Assembly: GCA_964406155.1 (NCBI GenBank)
Contig: CAYOQR010000015.1
Span: 22,022-86,021 of the forward strand
Length of the DNA: 64,000 nt
Reading direction: 5' to 3'
DNA from: Dongia_B sp964406155
Lineage (GTDB): Bacteria; Pseudomonadota; Alphaproteobacteria; Dongiales; Dongiaceae
In this document: positions 16,868 to 23,796 of the stretch, one piece after another
How the letters are laid out: each line of letters starts with the position of its first letter
Numbering within the stretch: the first letter of the stretch is position 1
Made by a program: the position numbers and the translations under genes
Notes under the pieces: generated by a model
What the model was told of the DNA's origin: nothing
Databases searched by the model: none
What the model saw: the letters and a program-made list of their open reading frames with translations, nothing else

Positions 16868-17053
16868 CACGTCCACATCATCTTCTGAGACCGCCTCCCG
16901 CAACGCGCCACAGATTAACCTGCGGCGATCAAATGTGCTACAGGAGGGCCCGCCGACTCAGGGCATCATGACGGACAGGCACCATGACGGCAGGATACGA
17001 GCGGCACAAAGCGGCTCGGCGCCTCAACCCATGACGAATGACGATTGCGATCT

Positions 17054-18112
17054 ATGATGAGGGCATTGACCGGAAAGCTGCGGCGGGCAGCGCGATACGC
17101 CTGGTACACGACCTTGGTGCTGGTCGGGTTCGGCGCCTTGATCGGCAGCCTCGGCAGCCGGTGGTGGCTGACGGGGATTCTCCTGCAATTCGCCCTGCAA
17201 TTCTGCTGGATCGCCGGATTGCTGACCTTGGCGGCCATGCTGAGGCGCCGGTGGCGCAGCGCGGCGGTCGCCGCCGCCCTGGCACTGTGGCAGCTCTGGA
17301 TCGTCTGGCCCTCCCCGCTCTCCAATGCCATCGCCGCCGATCGCGTGCCGGCCGTCGGATCGGATGTCGCCGCCACCTTGCGGGTGGTGTCCTTCAACAC
17401 CTGGTATCGCAACACCCGCTATGAGGCGATGATCCGCTACCTCCGCAGCAGCGATGCCGACATCATCGGCCTGGTCGAGGTCACGCCGGGCCTGAAGGCC
17501 GCGCTCGGGGCGCTGCGCGATGTCTATCCATATCAGGTGGATTGCCTCGACAGCGTGCCGCAATGCGAGAACATGTTGCTCTCCCGCCAGCCGCTGAAGA
17601 ACGTGGCCGCCACCCGCCTGGAAGACCGCCGCCCGGTCGTCCTCAGCGCCGAAATCGATTTGCCAGGCGGTCCGGTCGATCTCTTCGTCACCCATGTCAG
17701 CTCGCCGCTGATCGGCCTCGTCCCCGAAGAGTATCCGCCCGAAAACAGGTCCGGTGACGGCCGGCGGCCGACCGTCACCTTGGCGGATATCCTGGCCGGA
17801 ACCTCGCCGCAGATGGAGCAGGCCGACCGGCTCGCCCGCTATCTGGCGACGCGCGGTCCCGACGCCATCCTGATGGGTGATTTCAATTCAGCCCCCTGGA
17901 GCCCGGTCATGCGGGATCTGCGCCAGGCCGGCAACTGGAACCCCGACCGCAATCTGGCGCCGAGCTGGCCGCGTTGGCTGTCGGCGCCGCTGCGCCTGCC
18001 GATCGACCATATCCTGGCCCGCGGCCGGCTCCGGGTGACGGCCTTCGATACCGGCCCGGCCCTGACCTCCGACCACCTGCCGGTCGCCGCGGATATCGTC
18101 CTCCGCCAATAG
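17054..18112 (+). CDS. Membrane-anchored endonuclease/exonuclease/phosphatase (EEP) family protein
   Basis: The 352-residue protein has two or three N-terminal membrane helices (about 13-36, 42-62 and 72-90) and a C-terminal EEP domain (about 105-350). Motifs are VVSFNTWYRN, DIIGLVEV with the metal-binding Glu, FVTHVSS, LMGDFNSAPWSP and the final SDHLPV. The domain should face the periplasm. Such proteins are phosphodiesterases or phosphatases of unknown substrate, sometimes annotated YafD-like. Start codons are crowded: a TTG at 17045 and ATGs at 17054 and 17057; I chose the first ATG. No strong ribosome site is seen. Confidence 0.85.
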   Translation: MMRALTGKLRRAARYAWYTTLVLVGFGALIGSLGSRWWLTGILLQFALQFCWIAGLLTLAAMLRRRWRSAAVAAALALWQLWIVWPSPLSNAIAADRVPAVGSDVAATLRVVSFNTWYRNTRYEAMIRYLRSSDADIIGLVEVTPGLKAALGALRDVYPYQVDCLDSVPQCENMLLSRQPLKNVAATRLEDRRPVVLSAEIDLPGGPVDLFVTHVSSPLIGLVPEEYPPENRSGDGRRPTVTLADILAGTSPQMEQADRLARYLATRGPDAILMGDFNSAPWSPVMRDLRQAGNWNPDRNLAPSWPRWLSAPLRLPIDHILARGRLRVTAFDTGPALTSDHLPVAADIVLRQ

Positions 18113-18225
18113 GAATGTGCCGCCCGAAATGCGATTGGGCGGTGAATTGCCGCACTGCACACTTGCCGGAACCCCTTGCCGCCTCTAGTCTCCGCCCGTA
18201 CTGATCAGCCTGTAATCGGAGACCG

Positions 18226-19815
18226 ATGGAGATGACGAGCGAACGCATTTATGCCGAAGCGGCGAAGGCCTGGCCCTTTGAGGAAGCGCGCAAACTGGTG
18301 GCGCGCTATGCCGGGAAAAAGCCGGAGAAAGGCTATGTGCTGTTCGAGACCGGCTACGGCCCCTCGGGCCTGCCGCATATCGGCACCTTCGGCGAGGTGG
18401 TCCGCAGCACCATGGTGCGCCAGGCGTTCCAGCGCCTGTCCGACATCCCGACCCGGCTTTTCGCCTTTTCCGACGACATGGATGGCCTGCGCAAGGTGCC
18501 GACCAATGTCCCCAATCAGGAGATGCTGGCCCAGCATCTCGGCAAGCCGCTGACCAAGGTGCCGGACCCCTTCGGCAAATATGAGAGCTTCGGGCACCAT
18601 AACAACGCCATGTTGCGCGGCTTCCTCGACAGCTTCGGCTTCGAATATGAGTTCCAGTCCTCGACCGACTGGTACATGTCGGGCCGCTTCGACCAGGGCC
18701 TGCTCGATGTGCTGAAGCATTACGAGCAGGTGATGGAGATCATGCTCCCCAGCCTGCGCGAGGAACGCGCCGCCAGCTATTCGCCCTTCCTGCCGGTCTG
18801 CCAGAAGACCGGCCGCGTGCTGCAGGTGCCGGTGCTCGAGACCAATGCCGCCGCCGGCACCATCGTCTATCAGGACGAGGATGGATCCAAGGTCGAGACG
18901 CTGGTCACCGGCGGGCGCTGCAAGCTGCAATGGAAGCCGGACTGGGCGATGCGCTGGCATGTGCTGGGCGTCGATTACGAGATGTCCGGCAAGGACCTGA
19001 TCCCCTCGGTGCAGCTCGCCAACAAGATCTGCCGCGAACTGGGCTCGCCGCCGCCGGACGGCTTCAATTACGAGCTCTTCCTCGACGACAAGGGGCAGAA
19101 GATCTCCAAGTCCAAGGGCAACGGCCTCAGCGTCGAGGAATGGCTGACCTATGCCCCGCCCGAGAGCCTCTCCCTCTTCATGTATCAGAAGCCCCGGGCG
19201 GCGAAGCGGCTCTATTTCGACGTCATTCCCCGCGCGGTCGACGACTACGTCACCTTCGTCGAGAAGTATGATGGCGAGGCGGAAGCGCAGCGCCTGGAGA
19301 ATCCGGCCTGGCATATCCATAACGGCAAGCCGCCAAAGGACAAGGCCTTCCTCAGCTACGGCATCCTCCTGAACCTCGCCAGCGTCTGCAATGCCGAGGC
19401 GAAGGAAACGCTCTGGGGCTTCATCACCCGGTACCGCCCGGAAGCGACGCCGCAATCGGCGCCCTTCCTCGACAAGCTGGTGGGCTATGCCATCAACTAT
19501 TATCGCGACCATGTGAAGCCGACCAAGAAGTTCCGGGCGCCGGACGCGACGGAACGGGCGGCGCTCGGCGATCTCCTCGCCTATCTCGACAAGGCGCCGG
19601 ACACGGCCAGTGCCGAGGAACTGCAGAACGAGGTCTATGAGATCGGCAAGCGCCACGCCTTCCCGGAACTGCGGGCTTGGTTCAAGGCGCTTTATGAGAT
19701 CCTGCTCGGCCAGGACCAGGGGCCGCGCTTCGGCTCCTTCATCGCCCTCTATGGCCGCAAGGAGACCTCCGACCTGATCCGCCGCGCTTTGGCGGGCGAG
19801 GATCTGGCAGCCTGA
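18226..19815 (+). CDS. lysK: Lysine-tRNA ligase, class I
   Basis: This 529-residue enzyme charges tRNA-Lys. It belongs to the class I type typical of archaea and alphaproteobacteria, not the class II LysRS of most bacteria. The HIGH motif appears as SGLPHIGTFGE (about 46-56), and KMSKS as KISKSKGNG (about 286-294). The C-terminal helical cage region for anticodon binding follows (about 380-529). It is the only housekeeping lysS-type gene in the window. CGGAG precedes the ATG at 18226; a second ATG at 18232 is less well placed. A bidirectional terminator follows at 19836. Confidence 0.96.
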   Translation: MEMTSERIYAEAAKAWPFEEARKLVARYAGKKPEKGYVLFETGYGPSGLPHIGTFGEVVRSTMVRQAFQRLSDIPTRLFAFSDDMDGLRKVPTNVPNQEMLAQHLGKPLTKVPDPFGKYESFGHHNNAMLRGFLDSFGFEYEFQSSTDWYMSGRFDQGLLDVLKHYEQVMEIMLPSLREERAASYSPFLPVCQKTGRVLQVPVLETNAAAGTIVYQDEDGSKVETLVTGGRCKLQWKPDWAMRWHVLGVDYEMSGKDLIPSVQLANKICRELGSPPPDGFNYELFLDDKGQKISKSKGNGLSVEEWLTYAPPESLSLFMYQKPRAAKRLYFDVIPRAVDDYVTFVEKYDGEAEAQRLENPAWHIHNGKPPKDKAFLSYGILLNLASVCNAEAKETLWGFITRYRPEATPQSAPFLDKLVGYAINYYRDHVKPTKKFRAPDATERAALGDLLAYLDKAPDTASAEELQNEVYEIGKRHAFPELRAWFKALYEILLGQDQGPRFGSFIALYGRKETSDLIRRALAGEDLAA

Positions 19816-19835
19816 CCGGTCATCCGTTGAACCAA

Positions 19836-19873
19836 AAAGAAGGCGGCAACTGGGCTCAGTTGCCGCCTTCTTT
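19836..19873. terminator. Bidirectional Rho-independent terminator, overlapping the alkylation-repair stop codon
   Basis: A perfect 16-bp stem (19836-19851 with 19858-19873) encloses a GGGCTC loop, with A-rich flank on the left and T-rich flank (TTTCTT) on the right, so it can serve convergent lysK and the DNA-alkylation gene. The stop and last codons of the latter (KKEGGN-stop) lie inside the right arm. Confidence 0.9.
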
Positions 19874-20689
19874 CTTGCCTGCCCCACTCAGTTTGGGTGT
19901 CCTGCTCCGTTGGGCCACCTTGTTCGCTTTCCGCCTGGCTGTTTGACGCAGCGCCTTCAGCCGGTTGCGCTGCTCCACCGGCAGCTTCTTCGCAACCTCC
20001 GCGAAAGCAACCGGCGAGAGGCGCGCCGCGTGACGCTGGACGAAATCGAAGGTCTCCGCCGGATAGGGCCGCAGAGCCTCGCGCAGGGTCCAGCCGATTC
20101 CTTTCTGCACGAAGCGGTCCGCGTCATCGAGCACTCTTTCGACCAGCGGCAGGATGCGGCCGATCGGCGGCAATTGCCGGCGCAGGCCGCCGTAATACAG
20201 CAGGCCGACGATGGATTGACGTCGCTCCCAGGGATTGGCCGAGCGGTTCCAGGCGCAGAAGACCGGATAGGCCTCGTCCGGCAGGATCTCGAGGATGCGG
20301 GTATAGAGCGCCGACAGCTCGTCCGATGTATCCCAGCTATCGACCGCGCCGATCCAGTCCCGCACGACCGGCCAGGCCCGGACGAGATCCTCGGCCTTGC
20401 GCAAGCGCGCGGCGAAGAACAAGGCCTGCGACCGGGTTTCGTGATGCGGTCCCAGGCGCCAGACGTCATCCCAGATCGGCAATTGTTCGACCGCCGTCAG
20501 AGAGGAGAAGCTGTAGCCCTTGCGATAGGCCTGATATTGCTGCGGCGTCGACAGGCCGAAATGCGGTGTCGCCGAGCCGTGATAGAGGCGCAGTTTCTCG
20601 GCGGCCGCGGGATCGATCGCGCGGGCCGCTTCACGCAGCCGATCCTCGATCTCCTGAATATGGGATGGCAGAACAGGGGATGGCATCAT
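19856..20689 (-). CDS. DNA alkylation repair protein (AlkD/HEAT-repeat family)
   Basis: The 277-residue protein is made of helical HEAT-like repeats, as in AlkD-type DNA glycosylases that excise 3-methyladenine and 7-methylguanine. Typical segments are RLYHGSATPHFGLSTPQ near the N-terminus, DVWRLGPHHETRSQAL, and GIGWTLREALRPYP with a YPAE motif late in the fold; the W-D pair in VDSWDTSDEL is a family hallmark. The C-terminal 45 residues are Lys/Arg-rich. The frame is open to 20854, but the ATG at 20689 begins the conserved part. The gene's last codons lie in a terminator stem. Confidence 0.85.
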   Translation of the reverse strand: MMPSPVLPSHIQEIEDRLREAARAIDPAAAEKLRLYHGSATPHFGLSTPQQYQAYRKGYSFSSLTAVEQLPIWDDVWRLGPHHETRSQALFFAARLRKAEDLVRAWPVVRDWIGAVDSWDTSDELSALYTRILEILPDEAYPVFCAWNRSANPWERRQSIVGLLYYGGLRRQLPPIGRILPLVERVLDDADRFVQKGIGWTLREALRPYPAETFDFVQRHAARLSPVAFAEVAKKLPVEQRNRLKALRQTARRKANKVAQRSRTPKLSGAGKKEGGN

Positions 20690-20875
20690 CGGATCTCTAC
20701 TGCCGCTTTGCTTCGCTCCGCGTCTTGATGTTCTTTCGCTTGATCTCCGCCGGCTTCGTGTCTTCGGGCCTCCCCGATTTAGACGCATGCATCCCTGCGG
20801 ATCTTCTGTCGTTTCGTGAAGGTCTAGCCGGATCGCCATCATGGATCGCGGCAAGACCCGAGGTTGTGCCCGGCC

Positions 20876-20905
20876 TCAGTCGAAAATTTCTCAGTCGAAG
20901 ATTTC
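20876..20905. repeat. 15-bp tandem duplication spanning a stop codon
   Basis: Reading the minus strand, the end of the zinc-ribbon gene (codons E-I-F-D-stop) is followed directly by a second copy differing at one base, again reading E-I-F-D-stop. The copies occupy 20891-20905 and 20876-20890. Confidence 0.85.
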
Positions 20906-21154
20906 GCTGAGCCAGGATTTGCGCCGGTAATGCTTGTGCTTGTAATCGTCGTCGTCATGATCGCGGCGATGATATTGCGTCCGCTCCGGCTCACGCGCCG
21001 GCGCGGCGCGTGCCATGTCCTGCCCACTGCGCTCGATGATCTTGTCCAGCTCACCGCGATCGAGCCAGACGCCGCGGCATTTGCGGCAGTAATCGATCTC
21101 GATTCCCTGCCGGTCGCTCATGACGAGGTCTTCCTGGCACACCGGACATTTCAT
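20891..21154 (-). CDS. TFIIB-type zinc-ribbon protein
   Basis: An 87-residue protein with the small bacterial zinc-ribbon pattern: CPVC at residues 3-6 and CRKC at 23-26, followed by RGVWLDRGELDKII, which is diagnostic of the COG3809/zf-TFIIB group. The remainder is polar with a His/Asp/Lys-rich run (RRDHDDDDYKHKHYRR), possibly metal-binding. Its function is not established. GGAG lies about seven bases before the ATG. It follows the LysE-type exporter on the same strand with a 98-bp gap and may or may not share its transcript. Confidence 0.85.
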   Translation of the reverse strand: MKCPVCQEDLVMSDRQGIEIDYCRKCRGVWLDRGELDKIIERSGQDMARAAPAREPERTQYHRRDHDDDDYKHKHYRRKSWLSEIFD

Positions 21155-21252
21155 CGCGCTTCTCCGCTCATTAACACCTGTGGCGGATCGACCCGATCAT
21201 CCGCCGAACCCTGGAAATGGGGTCGCGGCCAAAGCTGTACAAGGGGTGGGGC

Positions 21253-21873
21253 CTATTGCCGCTGCGCCAGTGCAAGCCCGATTCCGGCCCCAATCAACAG
21301 GCCACCCGTCAATCGATGGCGTAGCCGGCCCCGCCGCAGGAGAACGCCCCGCAGCCTTCCGGCGAAGATCGCCCAGGTGCTGTCGAGGACCGTGGCAAGC
21401 ACAAGGAAGCTCAGCGACAAGACGGCGAGCTGGGGTCCGAGCGGCCGGTCCGACGCAATGAATTGCGGCAGGAAGGCGCCATAGAACAACAGCGTCTTCG
21501 GATTAGTGAGCGAGACCAGGAAGCCGCGCAGCCAAATCTGGCGCCGAGCCTGGGGCCGCATCGCCGCCTGGGCGAGATCGTCGGCCGGCCGCCGCCAGGC
21601 GCGCAGACCGAGATAGATGAGATAGGCGACGCCGAGCCAGCGCAGCCAGTCGAAGACAATGGCCAGAGTACCGAGCAGTGAACTGAGGCCGGCCGCCGTC
21701 AGCGCCAATTGCAGCGCCATGGCGCTGCTGGTGCCGGCCACCGTCAACAGGCCCCGGCGCAGGCCATGGGTGATGCTGTTCGCCGTGATCAGTGCCACAT
21801 TGGGTCCGGGAATCGCAATCAGGATCGCCGAGGCCGCGATGAAGGCCAGATAGAGCCGCCAGTCGATCATCAT
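21253..21873 (-). CDS. LysE/RhtB family amino-acid exporter
   Basis: The 206-residue protein has the six-helix layout of the LysE/RhtB translocators, with the N-terminal signature AIPGPNVALITANSITHGLRR (first 20 residues of the motif region, about 21-41) and SLTNPKTLLFYGAFLPQF in the middle. Known members export lysine, threonine, homoserine or other small amino acids. The ATG at 21873 has AGAGGA five bases ahead. It lies 27 bp downstream of the short ThrRS gene on the same strand, so the two probably form an operon under the threonine attenuator. That context suggests threonine or a threonine analogue as substrate; this is inference. Confidence 0.9.
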   Translation of the reverse strand: MMIDWRLYLAFIAASAILIAIPGPNVALITANSITHGLRRGLLTVAGTSSAMALQLALTAAGLSSLLGTLAIVFDWLRWLGVAYLIYLGLRAWRRPADDLAQAAMRPQARRQIWLRGFLVSLTNPKTLLFYGAFLPQFIASDRPLGPQLAVLSLSFLVLATVLDSTWAIFAGRLRGVLLRRGRLRHRLTGGLLIGAGIGLALAQRQ

Positions 21874-21900
21874 TCTTTCCTCTCCCTCATCCCATCCATC

Positions 21901-23205
21901 TCAGCACCAGATGGAATGCCAGGCACGGTCGCCAGCGGCGCCGGCCGCACCACCCATCACCTCGCTTGGTGCATCGACCGCCGGCCGGTCGCGATCACCC
22001 GCCGTGATGTCCGGCAGCGGTGGCGCCACCTCGCGCCGCAGGAATTCCACCGCCGCCGCCAGCGGCAGCACCTGCTGTGCCCCATCTCGGAAACGCAGCG
22101 CGACAGAGCCGTCGGCTGCCTCGCGGGCACCGATCGCGGCGAGGATCGGAATGGCCTCCGCGCGCGACTGAACGATCTTGCGCGAGAGAGTCTCGGACCG
22201 GAGATCGAGCGCCACCCGCAGCCCCGCCTGCTCGAAGGCCTCCCCCACCGCGCGGGCATAGGGAATCTGCGCCGCCTGGATCGAAGCGACCGCCACCTGA
22301 TCCGGTGCCAGCCACAGCGGCAGATTGCCGGCCCAGCGCTCCAGCAGCATGGCGAAGAAACGCTCGATGCTCCCCAGAATGGCGTGATGCAGCATGATCG
22401 GCCGGACTCGCTCGTTCGCCGCGTCAACGAAACCCGCGCCCAGCCGCTCAGGCAGCACGAAATCGAGCTGGATGGTGCCGCACTGCCAGAATTTGCCCGC
22501 CCGGTCCGGCAGGAGAAACTCCAGCTTCGGCCCGTAGAAGGCGCCTTCGCCGGGCTGCAACTCGTAATCGAGGCCGGCCGCTTTCGCCGCCGCCGCCAGC
22601 ATCGCCTCGGCCCGGTCCCACAATGCATCGTTGCCGGCGCGCAAATTCGGCCGTGTGGAAAAGGCGACCTTGAAATCGCCGAAGCCGAAATCGAGATAGA
22701 CCCGCCGCAACAGGCGGCAGAACCGTGCGACCTCGTCCTCCACATGCGCCTCCAGGCAGAAGACATGGGCATCGTCCTGGGTGAAGGCCCGTGTCCGCAT
22801 CAGCCCCTGCAGCGATCCCGACGGTTCGTTGCGGTGGCAGGCGCCGAATTCGGCATAGCGGATCGGCAGGTCGCGATAAGAGCGCAGCCGGCTGTTGAAG
22901 ATCGCCACATGGCCGGGACAGCTCATCGGCTTCACGGCGAAAACGCGCTCGCCATCGGCGACCGCGAACATGTTGGCGCCGAATTTCTCCCAATGGCCGC
23001 TGCGTTCCCAGAGATCGCGGGCCAGGATCTGCGGGCTCTTCACCTCGCGGAATCCGGCGCGGTGCATGTAGCGGCGGATATGCTCCTCGATGACCCGGTA
23101 GACCGCCCAGCCGCGCGGATGCCAGAACACCATGCCGGGCCCGTCCTCCTGCTGATGGAAGAGGTCGAGCCGGCTGCCCAATGATCGGTGATCGATGTCG
23201 TCCAT
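21901..23205 (-). CDS. Short threonyl-tRNA synthetase lacking TGS and editing domains
   Basis: The 434-residue protein starts at the ThrRS class II catalytic core and ends with the anticodon-binding domain (about 300-395) plus a 35-residue Ala/Gly tail. Zinc and substrate residues are kept: Cys96 in KPMSCPGHV, His near 148 in TQDDAHVFC, His near 271 in IMLHHAILGSIERFF, and the motif 2 Arg in CHRNEPSGSLQGLMRTR. The TGS and editing (SAD) domains of standard ~640-residue ThrRS are absent, and no remnant is encoded upstream. It should charge tRNA-Thr but not clear Ser-tRNA-Thr. GGAGG five bases before the ATG at 23205 fixes the start. A threonine attenuator precedes it and a LysE-type exporter follows. 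It may be a second, specialised ThrRS. Confidence 0.9.
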   Translation of the reverse strand: MDDIDHRSLGSRLDLFHQQEDGPGMVFWHPRGWAVYRVIEEHIRRYMHRAGFREVKSPQILARDLWERSGHWEKFGANMFAVADGERVFAVKPMSCPGHVAIFNSRLRSYRDLPIRYAEFGACHRNEPSGSLQGLMRTRAFTQDDAHVFCLEAHVEDEVARFCRLLRRVYLDFGFGDFKVAFSTRPNLRAGNDALWDRAEAMLAAAAKAAGLDYELQPGEGAFYGPKLEFLLPDRAGKFWQCGTIQLDFVLPERLGAGFVDAANERVRPIMLHHAILGSIERFFAMLLERWAGNLPLWLAPDQVAVASIQAAQIPYARAVGEAFEQAGLRVALDLRSETLSRKIVQSRAEAIPILAAIGAREAADGSVALRFRDGAQQVLPLAAAVEFLRREVAPPLPDITAGDRDRPAVDAPSEVMGGAAGAAGDRAWHSIWC

Positions 23206-23280
23206 GAAATCCTCCATTGCCTGGACGGTTGCGGTGAACCGGGCTGCGGCAAATCGGAGGGGCGGAGATGGTGCATAAAA

Positions 23281-23317
23281 ACCAAGGGCCCCGTCCGTTG
23301 CCGGCGGGGCCCTTGGT
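23281..23317 (-). terminator. Attenuator terminator of the Thr leader
   Basis: On the minus strand a perfect 13-bp stem (arms 23305-23317 and 23281-23293) with an 11-base loop is followed by TTTTAT. It lies between the Thr-rich leader peptide and the ThrRS start, 76 bases before the ATG. Its loop contains CCGGCAAC, which can instead pair with GTTGCCGG inside the leader ORF. Confidence 0.92.
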
Positions 23318-23392
23318 TGGTTTAGCGCTGTTCGACGATCAGCGCGCGCAACCACCCGGCAACCCGCCTTGCGGCGTGGTCGTTTGGGTGGT
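23281..23392 (-). promoter_or_regulatory. Threonine-type ribosome-mediated attenuator
   Basis: Minus-strand segments give mutually exclusive pairings. Segment 1 (ACCACCC, 23386-23392, inside the Thr codons) pairs with segment 2 (GGGTGGT, 23351-23357). Segment 2 can instead pair with segment 3: GTTGCCGG (23356-23363) with CCGGCAAC (23297-23304), and GGTTG (23349-23353) with CAACC (23315-23319). The latter blocks the terminator at 23281-23317. Ribosomes stalled at Thr codons for lack of Thr-tRNA should favour 2:3 and read-through into the ThrRS and exporter genes. The mechanism follows known amino-acid attenuators; operation here is inference from pairing. Confidence 0.82.
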
Positions 23393-23422
23393 GGTCATCA
23401 TGATCGCATGTATCTGGCGCAT
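23339..23422 (-). CDS. Thr-rich leader peptide
   Basis: A 27-residue ORF, start at 23422 and stop at 23339-23341, with the core MMTTTQTTTPQ: six Thr codons (ACC and ACG) within seven positions, 10-16. The stop falls just before the terminator stem. AAGGA lies four bases before the ATG; alternatively, promoter-like hexamers are placed so that transcription starts at the ATG itself. The composition and position are those of an attenuator leader for the threonine pathway, upstream of a ThrRS gene. Confidence 0.85.
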   Translation of the reverse strand: MRQIHAIMMTTTQTTTPQGGLPGGCAR

Positions 23423-23428
23423 GCTTTC

Positions 23429-23458
23429 CTTATCACCCGTTTGCGGCGCGCCTGTCAA
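23429..23458 (-). promoter_or_regulatory. Putative promoter of the Thr leader / ThrRS operon
   Basis: On the minus strand a perfect TTGACA (23453-23458) is followed after 18 bases by GATAAG (23429-23434), a partial -10. The leader ATG begins six bases further on, so the predicted start site falls at or next to the A of the AUG. A second TTGACA lies at 23465-23470. Confidence 0.5.
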
Positions 23459-23542
23459 ATCTCGTGTCAAAATCCCGTTCCAAGCAGATCCCTCCATCGG
23501 CCCACATGGCAGACCTGCGGCAACGGGGTATAGGGAGGGGGC

Positions 23543-23572
23543 TTGCCAGATTTCCCGGCCTATGGTTACACT
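23543..23572 (+). promoter_or_regulatory. Putative promoter of the Trp-type leader
   Basis: TTGCCA (23543-23548), an 18-base spacer and TACACT (23567-23572) resemble -35 and -10 hexamers. The leader ATG begins seven bases after the -10, and no Shine-Dalgarno sequence is present (CGCCGCC), so a leaderless transcript starting at AUG is plausible. Confidence 0.45.
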
Positions 23573-23579
23573 CGCCGCC

Positions 23580-23657
23580 ATGTGCAAGATGACGATCCTT
23601 TCCGGTGCCGTGCGCACCTCGCGATTTTGGTACCGCTGGTACAGCCCGGCGGCCTAG
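23580..23657 (+). CDS. Trp/Tyr-containing leader peptide
   Basis: A 25-residue ORF ending SRFWYRWYSPAA with a TAG stop at 23655-23657. Trp codons are at positions 17 and 20, Tyr at 18 and 21, Phe at 16. It is followed by a rho-independent terminator 26 bases after the stop. This is the layout of trp or aromatic attenuator leaders. An internal ATG at codon 4 is an alternative start. No ribosome-binding site is visible, as in leaderless trpL of Sinorhizobium. Confidence 0.75.
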   Translation: MCKMTILSGAVRTSRFWYRWYSPAA

Positions 23658-23715
23658 GATCGTGCGCATCTGACACAACCCCGAAGCCGCCCCTTGTCAG
23701 GCGGCTTTCGTTTTT
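23633..23715 (+). promoter_or_regulatory. Trp-type attenuator without a trp structural gene
   Basis: Segment 1 (CCGCTGG, 23633-23639, spanning the second Trp codon) pairs over seven positions, one G-U, with segment 2 (CCGGCGG, 23646-23652). Segment 2 overlaps GGCGGC (23648-23653), which pairs with GCCGCC (23686-23691). That segment 3 is also the left arm of the terminator. The set is complete and mutually exclusive, with the leader stop inside the usual control zone. What it controls is unclear, because only a 52-codon ORF lies downstream on this strand. Confidence 0.75.
23684..23715 (+). terminator. Terminator of the Trp-type attenuator
   Basis: AAGCCGCC (23684-23691) and GGCGGCTT (23700-23707) form an 8-bp stem with an 8-base loop, followed by TCGTTTTT. 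Confidence 0.88.
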
Positions 23716-23753
23716 CCGGTTCCCGGTTCATCGAATCCCCGTCTGCCTTGGAG

Positions 23754-23776
23754 CGGTTTCCTAAACCCTGAAACCG
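23754..23776. repeat. Inverted repeat CGGTTTC-9-GAAACCG
   Basis: Perfect 7-bp arms (23754-23760 and 23770-23776) lie between the attenuator terminator and the 52-codon ORF. It could be an operator or a mobile palindrome remnant; nothing links it to a known regulator. Confidence 0.5.
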
Positions 23777-23796
23777 ATCACGACAGGAGATCGATC

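Noticed and set aside
23205..23422. T-box riboswitch ahead of the ThrRS gene
   Set aside because: No T-box sequence or specifier loop is visible, and T-boxes are essentially absent from alphaproteobacteria. The Thr-rich ORF with alternative pairings explains the region better.
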